A DNA stretch of 64,000 nt from Capsicum annuum (taxonomy: Eukaryota; Streptophyta; Magnoliopsida; Solanales; Solanaceae): contig NC_061119.1 in NCBI RefSeq assembly GCF_002878395.1, positions 47,943,678-48,007,677 on the forward strand, given 5' to 3'. The notes under the pieces are model-generated. The model saw nothing but the letters and a program-made list of their open reading frames with translations, searched no databases and was not told the origin of the DNA. Each line of letters starts with the position of its first letter. Within the stretch, counting starts at the first letter, position 1. The translations under genes and the position numbers were made by a program. Shown here piece after piece: positions 22,884 through 35,141 of the stretch.

Positions 22884-25800
22884 TTATTTCTCCAATTCAT
22901 CATCTTGGACTTTCTCTTCATATTTAAATAAATAGGGGTACTTAGATTCCATCGCTTCTTTAGTTTCCCATGTTATCTTTTCTACTTGTTGGTTTCTCCA
23001 AAGAACTTTTACCAAATCCATTTATTTATTCCATAACTTCTTAACTTGTCGATCTAGGATAGAAATAGGTATTTCTTCATAGGTGAGATCTTCTGTAACT
23101 TGTACATCTTAAGTAGAGGTAATATTAGATGGACCTTCCATGCACTTTCGAAGCATTGAGATATGAAATACTGGATGAACTATTGAGAGCTCTTGGTGTA
23201 GCTTTAATCATAAGAGACTTGGACAAACCTCCGAGAAATCTTATATGTGCCTATATAACATGGAATTAGTTTTCCTTTCTTACCAAATCTCATAACCCCC
23301 TTCATTGGTGATACCTTCAAGAATACCCAATCACTTATAGCAAATTCTAGCCCCCTTATTCTAACATCTGCATATGACTTGTGTCGACTTTGGGCTATCT
23401 CTAGCCGTTGTTGGATCACTTTAACCTTTTTCATAGCTTGATGAACAAGATCTGTCCCGAACAAGGTAGCTTTACACACTTCAAACCATCCAATTGGCGA
23501 TCTACACTTTCTTCCATACAAAGCTTCATATGGTGCCATTTTGATACTTGAATGATAACTATTATTGTAGGAGAACTCGATGAGAATTAAATGATCATCC
23601 CAACTAACTTTAAAGTCCAATACATAAGCTCGTAGAATATCTTCAAGTGTTTGAATGGTACGTTTTGTTTGTCCATATGTTTGAGGGTGGAAAGTTGTAC
23701 TTAAATTAACTTATGTTCCCAAATTTCTCTAAAAAGACTTCCAAAAATTTACAGTAAATTGAGCTCCCCTATATAATATAATAGATACTGGTACTCTGTG
23801 TAACTGAACTATCTCCTTGATATACAATTTGGCATACTCTTCAACTGTATAAGTGGTCCTAATGGGTAGGAAGTGTGCTAATTTTGTAAACCTATCAACT
23901 ATCACCCACATAGAATCAAAATTTCAAGATGTACGAGGAAAACCAGTGACGAAATCCATGTTAATCATGTCCCACTTCCAAATTGGAAGATTTATACATT
24001 GCATATAACCCCAGGGTTTTTGGTGCTCTACTTTAACTCTTTGACAATTTGGGTATTCGGCTACAAATTCTGCAATGTTCTTCTTCATGTCACCCCACCA
24101 ATACATTCCTTTTGATATATTTTAGTTGACCTTGGATGGATGGAATACCTAGAATGATGTGCCTCTGTCATAATCCTATTTCTTAGCCCATCTACATTAG
24201 GCACACATAATCTATTTTGGCACAAAAGTACTCCCTCTTGCGTAAGCTTAAATTCCTTTGTCATACCACATTGTACATTATCCTTAAGCTATAATATAAT
24301 GGGATCTGCATATTGCTTCTCTTTCACTTCAGCTACTAATGAAGATTCTGCCACATTATACACAATAAGCCCCTCATCTGGAGTTTCAAGAAGGTGAACC
24401 CCCAAATTAGATAGTTGGTGTAGATCCTTAGTCATCTCTTGTCATTTCGTAGGCTGCACATAAGTGCCCACCATAGCCTTACGACTTAACACATCGGCTA
24501 CCATATTCACTTTTCCCGAATGATACAAGATATCAACATTACAGTCTTTTAATAGTTCAAGCCATCTTTGCTACCTCAAATTTAAGTCATTCTGATTAAA
24601 GATATATTTCAAACTCTTGTGGTTAGTATATATGTCAACATGAATCCCATACAAGTAGTGACGCCATCTCTTTAAGGCAAATATAACCGCTGCTAGCTTC
24701 AGATCATGCATTGGATAATTCTTCTCATATGGCTGCAATTGTCTTGAGGCATATGCTATGAATTTACCATGCTACATCAATACATACCTTAATCCAATTC
24801 TTAAAGCATCACAATACACTGTATACCATTTTTTCCCTTCTGGAAGTACCAATATGGGTGTAGAAGTCAACTTATTCTTCAGATCTTTGAAACTTCTTTC
24901 ACATGCATCATTCCATTGAAAATTGGACGCTTTGAGTGTTATCTTTGTTAAAGGTACAGAAATTAAAGAAAATTCTTCAACAAACCTTCTATAATAACCT
25001 GCTAACCCAAGGAAACTATGAATCTCTATAGGTGTTGTAGGTCTTGGCCAGTTCTTCACAGCTTCTATCTTTTGTGTATCAACCTTTATTCCTTCATCAG
25101 ATACAATATGACCTAGGAATGCCATAGATTTTAACCAAAATTCATATTTAGAGAACTTTGCATATAGCTTACGATCATGAAGAATCTGTAACACTTACCG
25201 TAAGTGATTGGTATGGTCCTCCTTTGATCTCGAATAAACCAAAACATCATCTATAAAAACTATCATGAACATATCTAAGAATGGCTTGAACACCCTATTT
25301 ATTAAATCCATAAAAGCTGTAGGTGTATTAGTTAGCCCAGAGGACATGACTAGAAACTCGTAACGACCATACCATGTTCAAAAGGCTGTCTTGGGTATGT
25401 TCTTCTCTTTGACCCTCACTTGGTGGTAACTTGACCTCAAATCAATCTTTGAAAAAAACTTGGCGCCTTGAAACTGGTCGAATAAGTCATCAATTATCAG
25501 AAGAGGATATTTGTTCTTAATAGTTATCTTATTTAGTTGTTGGTAGTCAATACACATTCTCAATGAGCCATGTTTCTTTCACATAAATAACACTGGTGCA
25601 CCCAAAGGGGACATACTAGGCCTTATGAATTCTTTTTCTAGCAAGTCTTTCAATTGCTCTTTCAACTATCATAATTCTGTCGGGGCCATTCTATACGGAG
25701 GAATTGAGATTGGTTGAGTACCTGGAATCACATCAATACCAAACCCCACTTCTCATTCTGGAGGCAAACCTGGAAGATCTTCAGGAAATACATTGAGAAA

Positions 25801-26310
25801 TTCATTTATCACTGGAATAGTTTAAAAAGTTGGTGGTTTCACGTCTACATCCTTCACTCTAACTAAATGATATATGTAATCTTTGGAAATCATCCTTTTC
25901 ACCTTAAAATAAGAAATAAATTTACCTATTAGCGCATCAATATTACCCCTCCATTCAAGAACTGCCTCTCTTGAAAAATAGAAATGCACCCTCTTAGTTC
26001 GGCAATCTACTGTGACATAACAAGAAGCCAACCAATCCATACCCATTATAACATCAAAATCTACCACTTCTAACTCAACAAGGCCAGCCATTGTATCGTG
26101 ACCACAAATAGTTATGATATAATTTTGATACACTCTTCTAGCTATAATAGATTCACCAACTAGCGTAGACACTTCAAATGGCTTAACTAGCAATTCTGGT
26201 GTTCTTGTGAACTTTTCAATAACCAATGAAGTGACATATGATAATGTAGAACCCGGATCAATTAATGCATATACATTATGTGAAAATATGGACAATGTGC
26301 CTATAACCAC
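22884..26310 (-). pseudogene. pol: pol: protease, reverse transcriptase, RNase H, integrase (broken)
   Basis: In minus-strand order: aspartic protease with DPGSTLSYVT and VIMGMDWL (26310-25960), RT with [20 protein letters not shown] (25563 onward) and FIDDVLVYS (about 25270-25240), the RNase H tether [11 protein letters not shown]...[11 protein letters not shown] (25194-24960), RNase H (24830-24480), integrase zinc-binding and core segments (24106-23204), and a chromodomain-like tail with YEEIPISIL, LVKVLW and SKYPYLF. Many stops and frameshifts split it. Key residues are lost: RNase H TDHKSL reads TNHKSL, the integrase second Asp (SDRG) reads LYRG, and the catalytic Glu before RTIQ is Lys. 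The element cannot move by its own enzymes. Confidence 0.9.
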
Positions 26311-26389
26311 ATCCAGAGAAGCCTCTAAATTTTGTCGATCCGCCAGAGCATATGTACGATTTTGAACCCCACTAGAGCTAGATGGTCCT

Positions 26390-27709
26390 TTAGCACCTCT
26401 ACCATGACCTATTGGTTATACACCCCTTCCTGAAGAAGGCACTGATGATGATGAAGCAACGGTTGATCCAGGAGGACATGCCATACCACCCATGCCCCTT
26501 TGTAGGTATTCTCTCATCATATACCCTGACATACCACACCAAAAGCAAGCATTTATCCCAAAATGATATACACCTAAATGAAGCTTTCCATATTATTTGC
26601 ATAGCTGTCAAAGGGGTATTAATTGGCTTATACTCCCTTATTCTTGGCACCCCATTGTTCGTGAACTCTGACTTTCACTTCTTTGCCCAAAATGGTTGCC
26701 TTTAGACCCTTGAAACTGTGGTGGAGCACTAGCTGTAGAATAAGAAGATAATTTCGTAGGCTGTCTATTAGAAAACCAAGGCCTCAACTCTCCTTAGGAT
26801 GCAATAAACTGCCCCATAGATCTGGCCTACTTGGAATACCCTCTTTTCAATTCTTGTATTCTTCTTCTTTGCCTCTGATCCTCTATTTTTTATGCAAAAA
26901 TATATATCCTTGCTATGTCCATGTCTTTTTCCAAAGCAGCAATAGTACAATCTCTAACCAGATATGGATCCAATCTATCCATATATCGATGAACTCTATC
27001 ATCCATAGTAGCTAGTACATTAGGGGCATACCTAGCCAAAGATTTAAATCGGAGGTTGTATCCCTCACGCTCATATTTCCTTGGCGAAGATTCAGGAACT
27101 GATCTGCACGGGCCTTTAGAATCTCAAATGGAAGGTAATAATCAAAAAATACCTCTTTAAACACTTCCTAGGTAGCTGAAGGTGCATCGATACCCCTAGA
27201 TAATTTCCAGTCTTCATACCAAAACATAGCCTCCCCTTTGAATCTATATGCTGCTAGCTCAACTGTCTCTTTAGCCGATACATGCATAACATCTAGAGCC
27301 CTTTGGATTTGATTACTAAAGTCTTGTGGGTCTTCATTAATATCTGATCTGGTGAATGTAGGAAGATCTAGCTTAAGGAAATCTTGTGTCCGTAGGCTAG
27401 CTGTCATATATGCACCACTAGAACTTGTGGTTGGAATAGTTTGTTCTTGAACTGTACAGCAACTATACGAGCCAATAATTGCACCGCATTCCTTAGATCT
27501 TGATCAGTAGCATTAATAGGTAGTTCTAAGGATGCGGTTCTTCTCCTCCTGAACTCTTTTGGAGATGGAGGAGTAGAAGAAGTTTGTGATACAAACTCAA
27601 CTTGAGCCTCACTTTAATTAGCTGTTCTAGGTGGTGACTTACTGGTCCTTTCTCCGGCAGCCACATCTACTCGCTTACTTGTATTCTTACTCCTTCTTAT
27701 AACCGGCAT
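26390..27709 (-). pseudogene. gag: gag (broken)
   Basis: The likely start is ATG at 27709 (MPVIRRSKNTSKRVDVAAGE), followed within 40 codons by a TAA. The retrotransposon gag domain is visible at 27407-27168 (FLKLDLPTFTRSDINEDPQD, AAYRFKGEAMFWYEDW). A degenerate zinc knuckle lies near 26560-26500: CFWCGMSGYMMREYLQ, where the His and last Cys of C-x2-C-x4-H-x4-C are replaced. It would have formed the virus-like particle. Confidence 0.85.
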
Positions 27710-27909
27710 CTTTACTATAATGAAAAAAATAGATTTAGTGGTTAAATAAGACTTCACCTATGACTTGGGCTCTATTGCACGATCAAAGATATGAAAAAAA
27801 GAAATAACCCTTAAATGCCTAAAGCCTCTTGCTTATAGATTTGGTGTACAACACACCCATAAGCAAGACTCTACATAGACACAGCTTTGTATACACCCTA
27901 GGATGACCT

Positions 27910-27921
27910 GCTCTGATACCA
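27910..27921 (-). promoter_or_regulatory. Primer binding site, initiator-Met tRNA
   Basis: The minus strand reads TGGTATCAGAGC, the standard plant complement of the tRNA-iMet 3' end, four bases inside the 5' LTR. Confidence 0.93.
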
Positions 27922-27925
27922 CTTT

Positions 27926-30733
27926 TGTCATGCCTCAAATCCTATTGGGTAGATAGGCACCCATATCAATAAAGGCCCAAAAGAATCAATCCATAACCAT
28001 ATATTTCTCATGCACGTAACTATGACAATCAAAGGTTCTAACAAATATGATACTATACATCGATGAGAATAACTACGTAGACAGGCATAAAATTATATAT
28101 TAAATACTTGGTTGTAAGGGCCACAACATCTAAAAGACAAGACATTACCATGTTTAACCTTATATTAGTCTACAAAGCCTCTAAAATATACATAGACTTA
28201 GTTAGGGTTAGGACAAACCCTCGCCGTACTCCTTACTACTGTACAATACCAAAATATATGAAACAGACTCGGAAAGCCCCGAATAAACTTGGAGCTCACC
28301 AATAGTCACTGAATAGCCTATGCTCCTACTAGTTAGGTGTATTAGCTGAAGTCCCTGTGCCTGCAGCATGAAATACAGGTCCTCCGTGAGGCACGTCAGT
28401 ATGAAAATATGTACTGAATATGTAAGGTTGAAGGTAACAACACATGATACAAGATCTCAATAGAAATCAGATACAAGTGTATAAGTAGTACTAGTAGACC
28501 ACCTTTATATTTACTTATGGGACTACGTACATTACATTCTTTTATTTATGTTTACCTTTCTTGCTTCATAATCTTTGTAAGTCATATAATGAAAATGACC
28601 AGCTGATCAGTGGTAAATAGATAAATCGGGATCGGCTCATGCTAGGCTTACGCCCCTAAGCTGCCATCCACGTATGAACATTGGGACCGGTTCATGCTAG
28701 GATTATGCACCTCAGCTGCTACCCATATATAAAGGTATCGGATCAGCCCATGCTAGGCTTATGCCCCTGAGCTGCCACTCATTTTACAGATTTGCGTTAC
28801 TTAGTTTATTTAGCCTTTGAGATTGTTACTTTGGTGGTCATATATTATGGTACCTTGAAACAATAATCTACCAATAAGAGACATATAAATGAGCACTTAA
28901 TGCAACAACAATGAGGTGGGGAGCTGTTGCCACACAAATGAAGTGTTTAGGAGCTGAAAATAACACATGGGTCTTATTTGAGTAAACGGAGAACTCCTGA
29001 AGTTTTCTAGTGAAAATAGACATGCAGGCTTAATAATAAGCATGTATTGAGGTGTTTTAATATGTTAGAGAGTGGGAACAAGGTCATTGGCTACATGGGA
29101 TATAATACGATGCTATTATGTATCACTTGTTATAGGATAACCTTGGAAGCTTACTTGATGGAACAAATGTTTGATTTCATGCCAAAGAGTACAAAATAAA
29201 GTATGCCTTATATACCTGGTTATATAACTCCGAAACTAACCCAAATTGACTTCCTGCCTTTTAGATTACTTATCTACAATAGAATATATGGTAAACTAAT
29301 ATTAGCAACCAACCGACATATTTGGGCTATTTAACTTCGCCAAAATAGTAACCTGGAAGTAAGCCCTTAATCTATTTGTCAAGGGTATTATTTTATCCCT
29401 TTTCTCCTCCAATTGCACCCACATACCATACATGTTCTTATATGATTCACCAAAACTACCTTGTCTTCATTACACCCTCTAAATAATACACAAAACAGAT
29501 TGGGCGGTAAGCATATGCAATAATTAGTTCGGCGGTGTACCACCATACCTTTCTTCTCCAACATCAACCTGGTAGCCCATAACATATACATACAAAATAG
29601 TCCCGAATCCCTTTTATTGTAGCAATCAATTATTGAACTCGTTATCTCTTGCGTTCTCAATAACAACACATCCATAATTCTCCCTCAATTTCATATATAA
29701 TGAGAACAAAATGGGAAAGTCACCTTACCTCAATTCTGCAACTTATCGTTTAAATTTTAACTCCTCAAGAATTTCAACTTTCACTTTCCTTCACACTTTA
29801 AACCAAAGAAGAAAAGAGATCTCTTAATAACAAAAAAAAAGTGAGCAAGTAGGTTGTTCTATATTCTGCCATGTATTTATAGTTAGGTACCTATGGCATG
29901 TTTTCCTAATCTTCCATGAGATAATTAAGCTAAACCTGAAGTGTTTTCACTTACCTTAGCTTGCAAAGATGAGGGTTTCTTCAAGAACCCTGGGAAGAAT
30001 TTTAGGGCTGTTGTTCTTATCCTTGTTAAGAAAGGGGGAAAGCTGAAATTTAAAAGGGTGAATATTGTGTTTAAAATGAGTAAAATGACCATCTATATTG
30101 ATCTTATATTGAGCCTTCTAGAACTTCTCTTATTAACCTCATTTTCATCCACAAATTAGTCCAAGTAGGTGATGCACCCACTTAAGGGTTCAAGCTGCTT
30201 AAAATTTCAAAGTAGGTGATGCACCTACTTGCTTAAATTTTTATTTTGGGCTCAATTAACTTGGGCCTTTGGCAGATTTAAGTGTTGGGTCATTTCTCCA
30301 TTTTCTTCCCCATTTATTCAATTTGGGACAAAATGAGTACATTGGTATAGGCCTAAATCTGGTCCATAGCCACGGGTCCATTAATTTGGTCCAAATAGTC
30401 TAAGTAGGTGACTCAGCTACTAGCTTAATTAAGTCAAGCAAGCACCTCAATATTTTATTCCATTTTTAGTTCCTAATCCCTTTAATCTAACCTTCAACTT
30501 GTACACACTTGGTCACTTTAAACTTTAGATTCAAATACCAGCTTACGATTCCAAATTAAATAGTTGTATCGATGGTAACTTGATCACATCACATTAAAAC
30601 GTATAGGTAGTATCTAGAACTCCATTTACACTATCAATACTCGCATAACAAATCTCGCCTGTTACCTATACCACAAAGCTATACCAAGTTCCATATAAAT
30701 AGAACAAGTGCATGCAAAATATGGAGTGTTACA
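27926..30733 (-). repeat. 5' LTR of the minus-strand Ty3/Gypsy element
   Basis: 2808 bases, aligned throughout with 19910-22763 but with many substitutions. It has the same three ~50-base internal repeats (28620-28790) and the same three palindromes (30163, 30211 and 30404), some with mismatches. The open frames at 28108, 29388 and 29941 lie in LTR sequence. Confidence 0.92.
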
Positions 30734-30860
30734 GTTACAAAGTACTATCATTTATATATAATATTTCCTATTTATCAAAAAAAAAAAAATTGTGTAACAT
30801 CATTCTTATCTTTTATCACTAAGTTTTTTTTTTAATGATGTTATGGGATGTGTTCATTAT

Positions 30861-31007
30861 GAAGAAATATAATTTTCATGAAAAATATTTTTTAAGAAAA
30901 TAAATTGTTTCTTACTTATATTTTTTATTTGCGCCGTGAACAAAAAATATAAGTAAGAAACAATTTATTTTCTTAAAAAATATTTTTCATGAAAAATTAT
31001 ATTTCTT

Positions 31008-31008
<1 letters not shown>
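30861..31008. repeat. Near-perfect 66/67-base inverted repeat (hairpin)
   Basis: The left arm 30861-30926 starts GAAGAAATATAATTTTCATG. The right arm 30942-31008 is its reverse complement with a single extra T. The loop is the 15-base ATTTGCGCCGTGAAC. A (TA)n tract follows (31009-31052). It could be a small foldback/MITE-like element or a precursor of a folded RNA. No target duplication was identified. Confidence 0.88.

Positions 31009-31052
<44 letters not shown>
31009..31052. repeat. (TA)n microsatellite
   Basis: An uninterrupted TA run directly after the hairpin. Confidence 0.9.
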
Positions 31053-31055
<3 letters not shown>

Positions 31056-32113
31056 TAATACTAAACAATAAAAATGAATAGTGACAAAGAGATGAATATA
31101 ATCGGAGTGAATTGGAATATGTGGGGATGGTGTAATGGGGTGGTCTAGGTGGGTGGAGGGTAGGGGGTGGTAAATGTAAGTTTAGTTGGGATGGGACTGG
31201 AAAAAAGATTCTTAAAAAATATAAATTAAAGAGTTTGAAACTTTTTTGGGGTTAGAAAAAAATTTCTAAAAATAAAATAATTTATTTATTTAGAGGGAGA
31301 GGGAGGGGGTTTTGTGGTGGGGTGGGTGGTGTTAAGAAAAAAAAATTTTAGAAAAAAAAAATTAGTTGTTGGGGTGAGCTAGGAGGGCGAGTTGGGGTAA
31401 GGGGTTGGGTAGGATAAGAAAAAAAACTTAAAAGTTAAAAAAAAAATTGGAGGGTGAGGGGATGGATGATTTTGAGAGTGGTCTGGGAGATTTTAATTAA
31501 ATTTATTTAGAAGATATAAGCATACGTATAAAAAAAAATATAAAAATATTAATGATAAAATCAAGCAATGAAAAAATTATGAGCAATTAAACTTTATTAG
31601 AAAATTTTAAAAAGCATTAAATTGTATGTGCTTTGTTTATTGAATTGAGAGTGGTGAAATTTAAATTTTGAAATTAGAGTTTTTGTAATTGACACAATTA
31701 AGTGTTTTGAATTGAAATTGAAAGATAAAACCTTTTTATAAAAAAAAAAATGTAGTTAGTTGTTGAAGTTGAATTGATAGATTAAAATAAAAAATGTGAA
31801 ATGAAGGTAAGGATTGTAATTACATGTCTTAATTTATTAAAAATATAAACATAAAATCCCAACAACAAAATTAATACTTATTTAATATTAAATAATTTAT
31901 TATATTTAAAATTGAAGAGGAGGCGGGGTGGAGATGGTTAGGTTAGATTTGTTTTTTATAAAATTATTTTTTTATTGATAAATAATACTTATGATACTTA
32001 AATTTTTTAAGGTAATATGATTTAATATGCTGGAACAAGATATGTCAATATAAAATAATTAAAAATAATATTTTAATATTATTCGTGCATTGCACGGGTA
32101 CGTATACCAGTGT
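31053..32113 (+). mobile_element. Possible degenerate Helitron
   Basis: The 3' end has a GC-rich hairpin CGTGCA-T-TGCACG (32084-32096) followed 12 bases later by CAGT, resembling a Helitron terminus but lacking the canonical CTRR. The 5' edge begins TC next to a TA run. The interior is A/G-rich with GGGGTGGG-type runs and no coding region. Confidence 0.33.
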
Positions 32114-33337
32114 CTATTAAAAGCTTAATCCACTCGTAGTAGACATAATTAATGGCCTCGATTCGCGGTTTAATTAGGTGAATTTGTCTAATTATTTCTT
32201 CAATTATTAATTACTCTCTCTAAACCCCACCCTATCCTCTCTTACTCCCCCCAAAAATTATTTATTATTTACGTCAGTGTTTACATCAAATCACGTATTT
32301 AATAAATTGTTTCATTATGTTAATTTTTCACCTCTATCGACGATTTGATATACGTTAATTTGTATAAATTTTGGTCAAAATTTATTTTTATTATCACCAA
32401 GGGACGTGGATTGTGATGGAATAATTGGATCCCTCTACATTAGTTCATGAATTCAGCTTTGAGCCTTGAGAATAATGTCGAATTAATTTGATAAGTGAAA
32501 TTCAGATTATAGAAAATATATTTTTATTAAAGACTTGTATGGATCAAAACGTGCCACTATAAGACTCCATTGAGGTAAAGATGGACTGTCAAGAACGTAG
32601 AGGAGGTAAGATGGGAAATTCGTCAAATCTAGTTAATCATGCATAGACGATAGTTGGAGTAGGCGACTCTGTGAGGATTCCCTCGCTTTAGATCTTTGAG
32701 AAAGAGGATCAAATTGGCCCTTGTGAACAGCTCGATGCACTATCGTTCTTCAACTCTTTAAGTGAAATGCGGCAAAAAAAGAAAGAAAAAATTCATGAAC
32801 CGACCTCATCATCTCCACCCCGTAAAAACTACGAGATCCTAGTACTACACAATTTCATTATTATTATGTTTCAAAAAGACTATTTTTTGGATTTGCTTTT
32901 CGAGACACTAAAATAACATGACCATCAATGTTCTAAAAAGCGAATATAATAGAGAATGTGAATTTTTTATTTATTTATTTATTTTACATTTATATCCATT
33001 TATCTTTTGAGTCATGAAAATTTCTTATCGTTAATTAATTTTTCATGAATATAACGATAAAAACATTCATGGATTGAAACGTAAAAAAAAACGATAAATA
33101 AAAGACAAATACGTAGACTTTTTTCGTTTTTTCATTTACTATTTTTTTACTTATATGAGGTTTAATTAATTCAAAGTCACGCTGTGTAAGGTTCATTTAA
33201 GAAAAAATTTCTGAATAATAAAAAAATTATATCCAAAGTTTGAACCGAAGATTTCTAAAATAAAATTAATCAACTTTAAGAAAACTTATAGGCTCTATGT
33301 ATACCAAATTCAAAGAGACAAAGGAAGAGAAAAAAGA
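32114..33337. other. AT-rich spacer, no gene seen
   Basis: No open frame, recognisable repeat or splice structure stood out. 32400-32830 is slightly less AT-rich but has stops in all frames. Confidence 0.4.
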
Positions 33338-33339
33338 TA

Positions 33340-33586
33340 CTCCCTCCGTTTAAAAAAGAATGACCTACTTTGACTTGGCACAAAGTATAAGAATATAAAG
33401 AAGACTTTTGAATCTTGTGGTCTTAAATTAAAGTTGTGTCAAATGTACCAAAATGTCCTTTAATCTTGTGGTTCTAAACATGTCATGTGAAAAGTTGAAA
33501 TTAAAGTATTGCCAAAAAAGAAAAGAAATCATTCATTTTTAAACGGACAAAAAAGAAGAGTAGGTCATTCTTTTTTAAAGAGAGAG
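33340..33586. mobile_element. Stowaway/mariner-type MITE, 247 bases
   Basis: Terminal inverted repeats start CTCCCTCCGTTTAAAAAAGA at the left and, on the opposite strand, CTCTCTCTTTAAAAAAGAAT at the right, continuing through GAATGACCTAC. The element is flanked by TA (33338-33339 and 33587-33588), the Tc1/mariner target duplication. There is no coding capacity. Confidence 0.88.
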
Positions 33587-33767
33587 TACATAAAAAGATG
33601 ATATATACAACGGAAGAAAAACTTTTTTGGTTTTAGAAATAGAATAATAATTTTGCACTTTTTATGTTTACAATATTTACTATTTCAAAATTCAAATTCT
33701 ATCATAGTGGTGGACCCTAAAAAGTAAAGTGATTTTTATGTGTTTATTACGTGACATATGTTTTAAA

Positions 33768-35069
33768 TAAGGGTGTCAAACGGGCCGGGTTGACCCGGTC
33801 CAATCCGGCCCACCTAGTTAACCCGGTTCGATTTGACCCGACGATCAATTCAGGTGCTGTAGGATATCGAGTTTTGAGTCGATTTATTTTTTATTTTGGG
33901 CTCGGTTAATTCGGATTGGACCAAGTCCGGTCCAGACCCGCCGGTTAATTGGCCTGAAAACGGTCCGATTAAATTTTTTTTCTTAACAAAAAAATTAACA
34001 AACAGACTAATTTACTATAAAGTATTATTAATTTATTATATTAAGTACCATATGTTTTATTTAAAGAAGTACATATATTTTATATGTGTATGTATATATG
34101 GTAGTATATATATTGTAGTATATTTTATTTAAAGTAGTATGTATATGTTGAATGGTACGTATATATGTGTGTATATTTTCCAAAGTAGTATAGATTTAAC
34201 GTATACATATGTATATGTTTTATAAATTAGTATATAACTATATATTTATGTGTATATATTGTAGTATAAATATTGTAGTATATTTTATTTAAAGTAGTAC
34301 GTATATATTGAATGATACGTATATATGTATGTATATTATCTAAAGTAGTATATATTTAACGTATACATGTGTATATGTTTTATAAATTAGTATATAATTA
34401 TATATTTAGTGTGTGTATATATTGTAGTATATTTTATTTAAAGTAGTATGTATATATTGAATGGTATGTATATAAGTGTATATATCTACTAAAGTAGTAT
34501 ATATTTACCGTATACATGTGTATATGCTATAGAAATTAGTATATAACTATATATTTTGTGTGTGTGTGTATTGTTGTATATATATATTGTAGTATATGTT
34601 TTATTTAAAGTAGTACATATATTGAATGGTACGTATATATGTGTAAATATCTTTTATAGACGTATATATTTAACATATACATGTGTATATGTTTTATAAA
34701 TTAGAATAAAACTACATATTTAGTGTGTGTGTATGTTGTAGTATGTATATTGTAGTATATTTTATTTAAAGTAGTACGTATATATTGAATGGTAAGTATA
34801 TATGTCTGTATATTTTCTAAAGTGGTATATATATTTAACGTATACACGTGTATATATTTTATAAATTAGTATATAACTATATATATAGTGTGTGTGTATA
34901 TTGTAGTATATATATTGTGGTGTATTTTATTTGAAGTAGTACGACTATATTGAATAGTACGTATATATGTGTATATATCTTCTATAGACATATATATTTA
35001 ATGTATACATGCGTATATATTTTATAAATTAGTGTATAATTATATATATATTGTGCGTATATATTGTAG

Positions 35070-35141
<72 letters not shown>

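Larger units (their letters stand above)
19910..30733 (-). mobile_element. Complete Ty3/Gypsy LTR retrotransposon, minus strand, non-functional
   Basis: The 10.8-kb element is bounded by identical 5-base target duplications GTTAC (19905-19909 and 30734-30738). Both LTRs have TG...CA ends on the plus strand. Read on the minus strand the order is 5' LTR (30733-27926), PBS (27921-27910), gag, protease, reverse transcriptase, RNase H, integrase with chromodomain-like tail, polypurine tract (22779-22764) and 3' LTR (22763-19910). That order is Ty3/Gypsy. The long LTRs and C-terminal tail fit the Tekay/Del chromovirus clade (inference). The LTRs differ at many sites and by indels, so the insertion is old. 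Confidence 0.95.

Noticed and set aside
26412..26705. 97-codon plus-strand frame opposite gag
   Set aside because: Antisense shadow of the minus-strand gag zinc-knuckle region.
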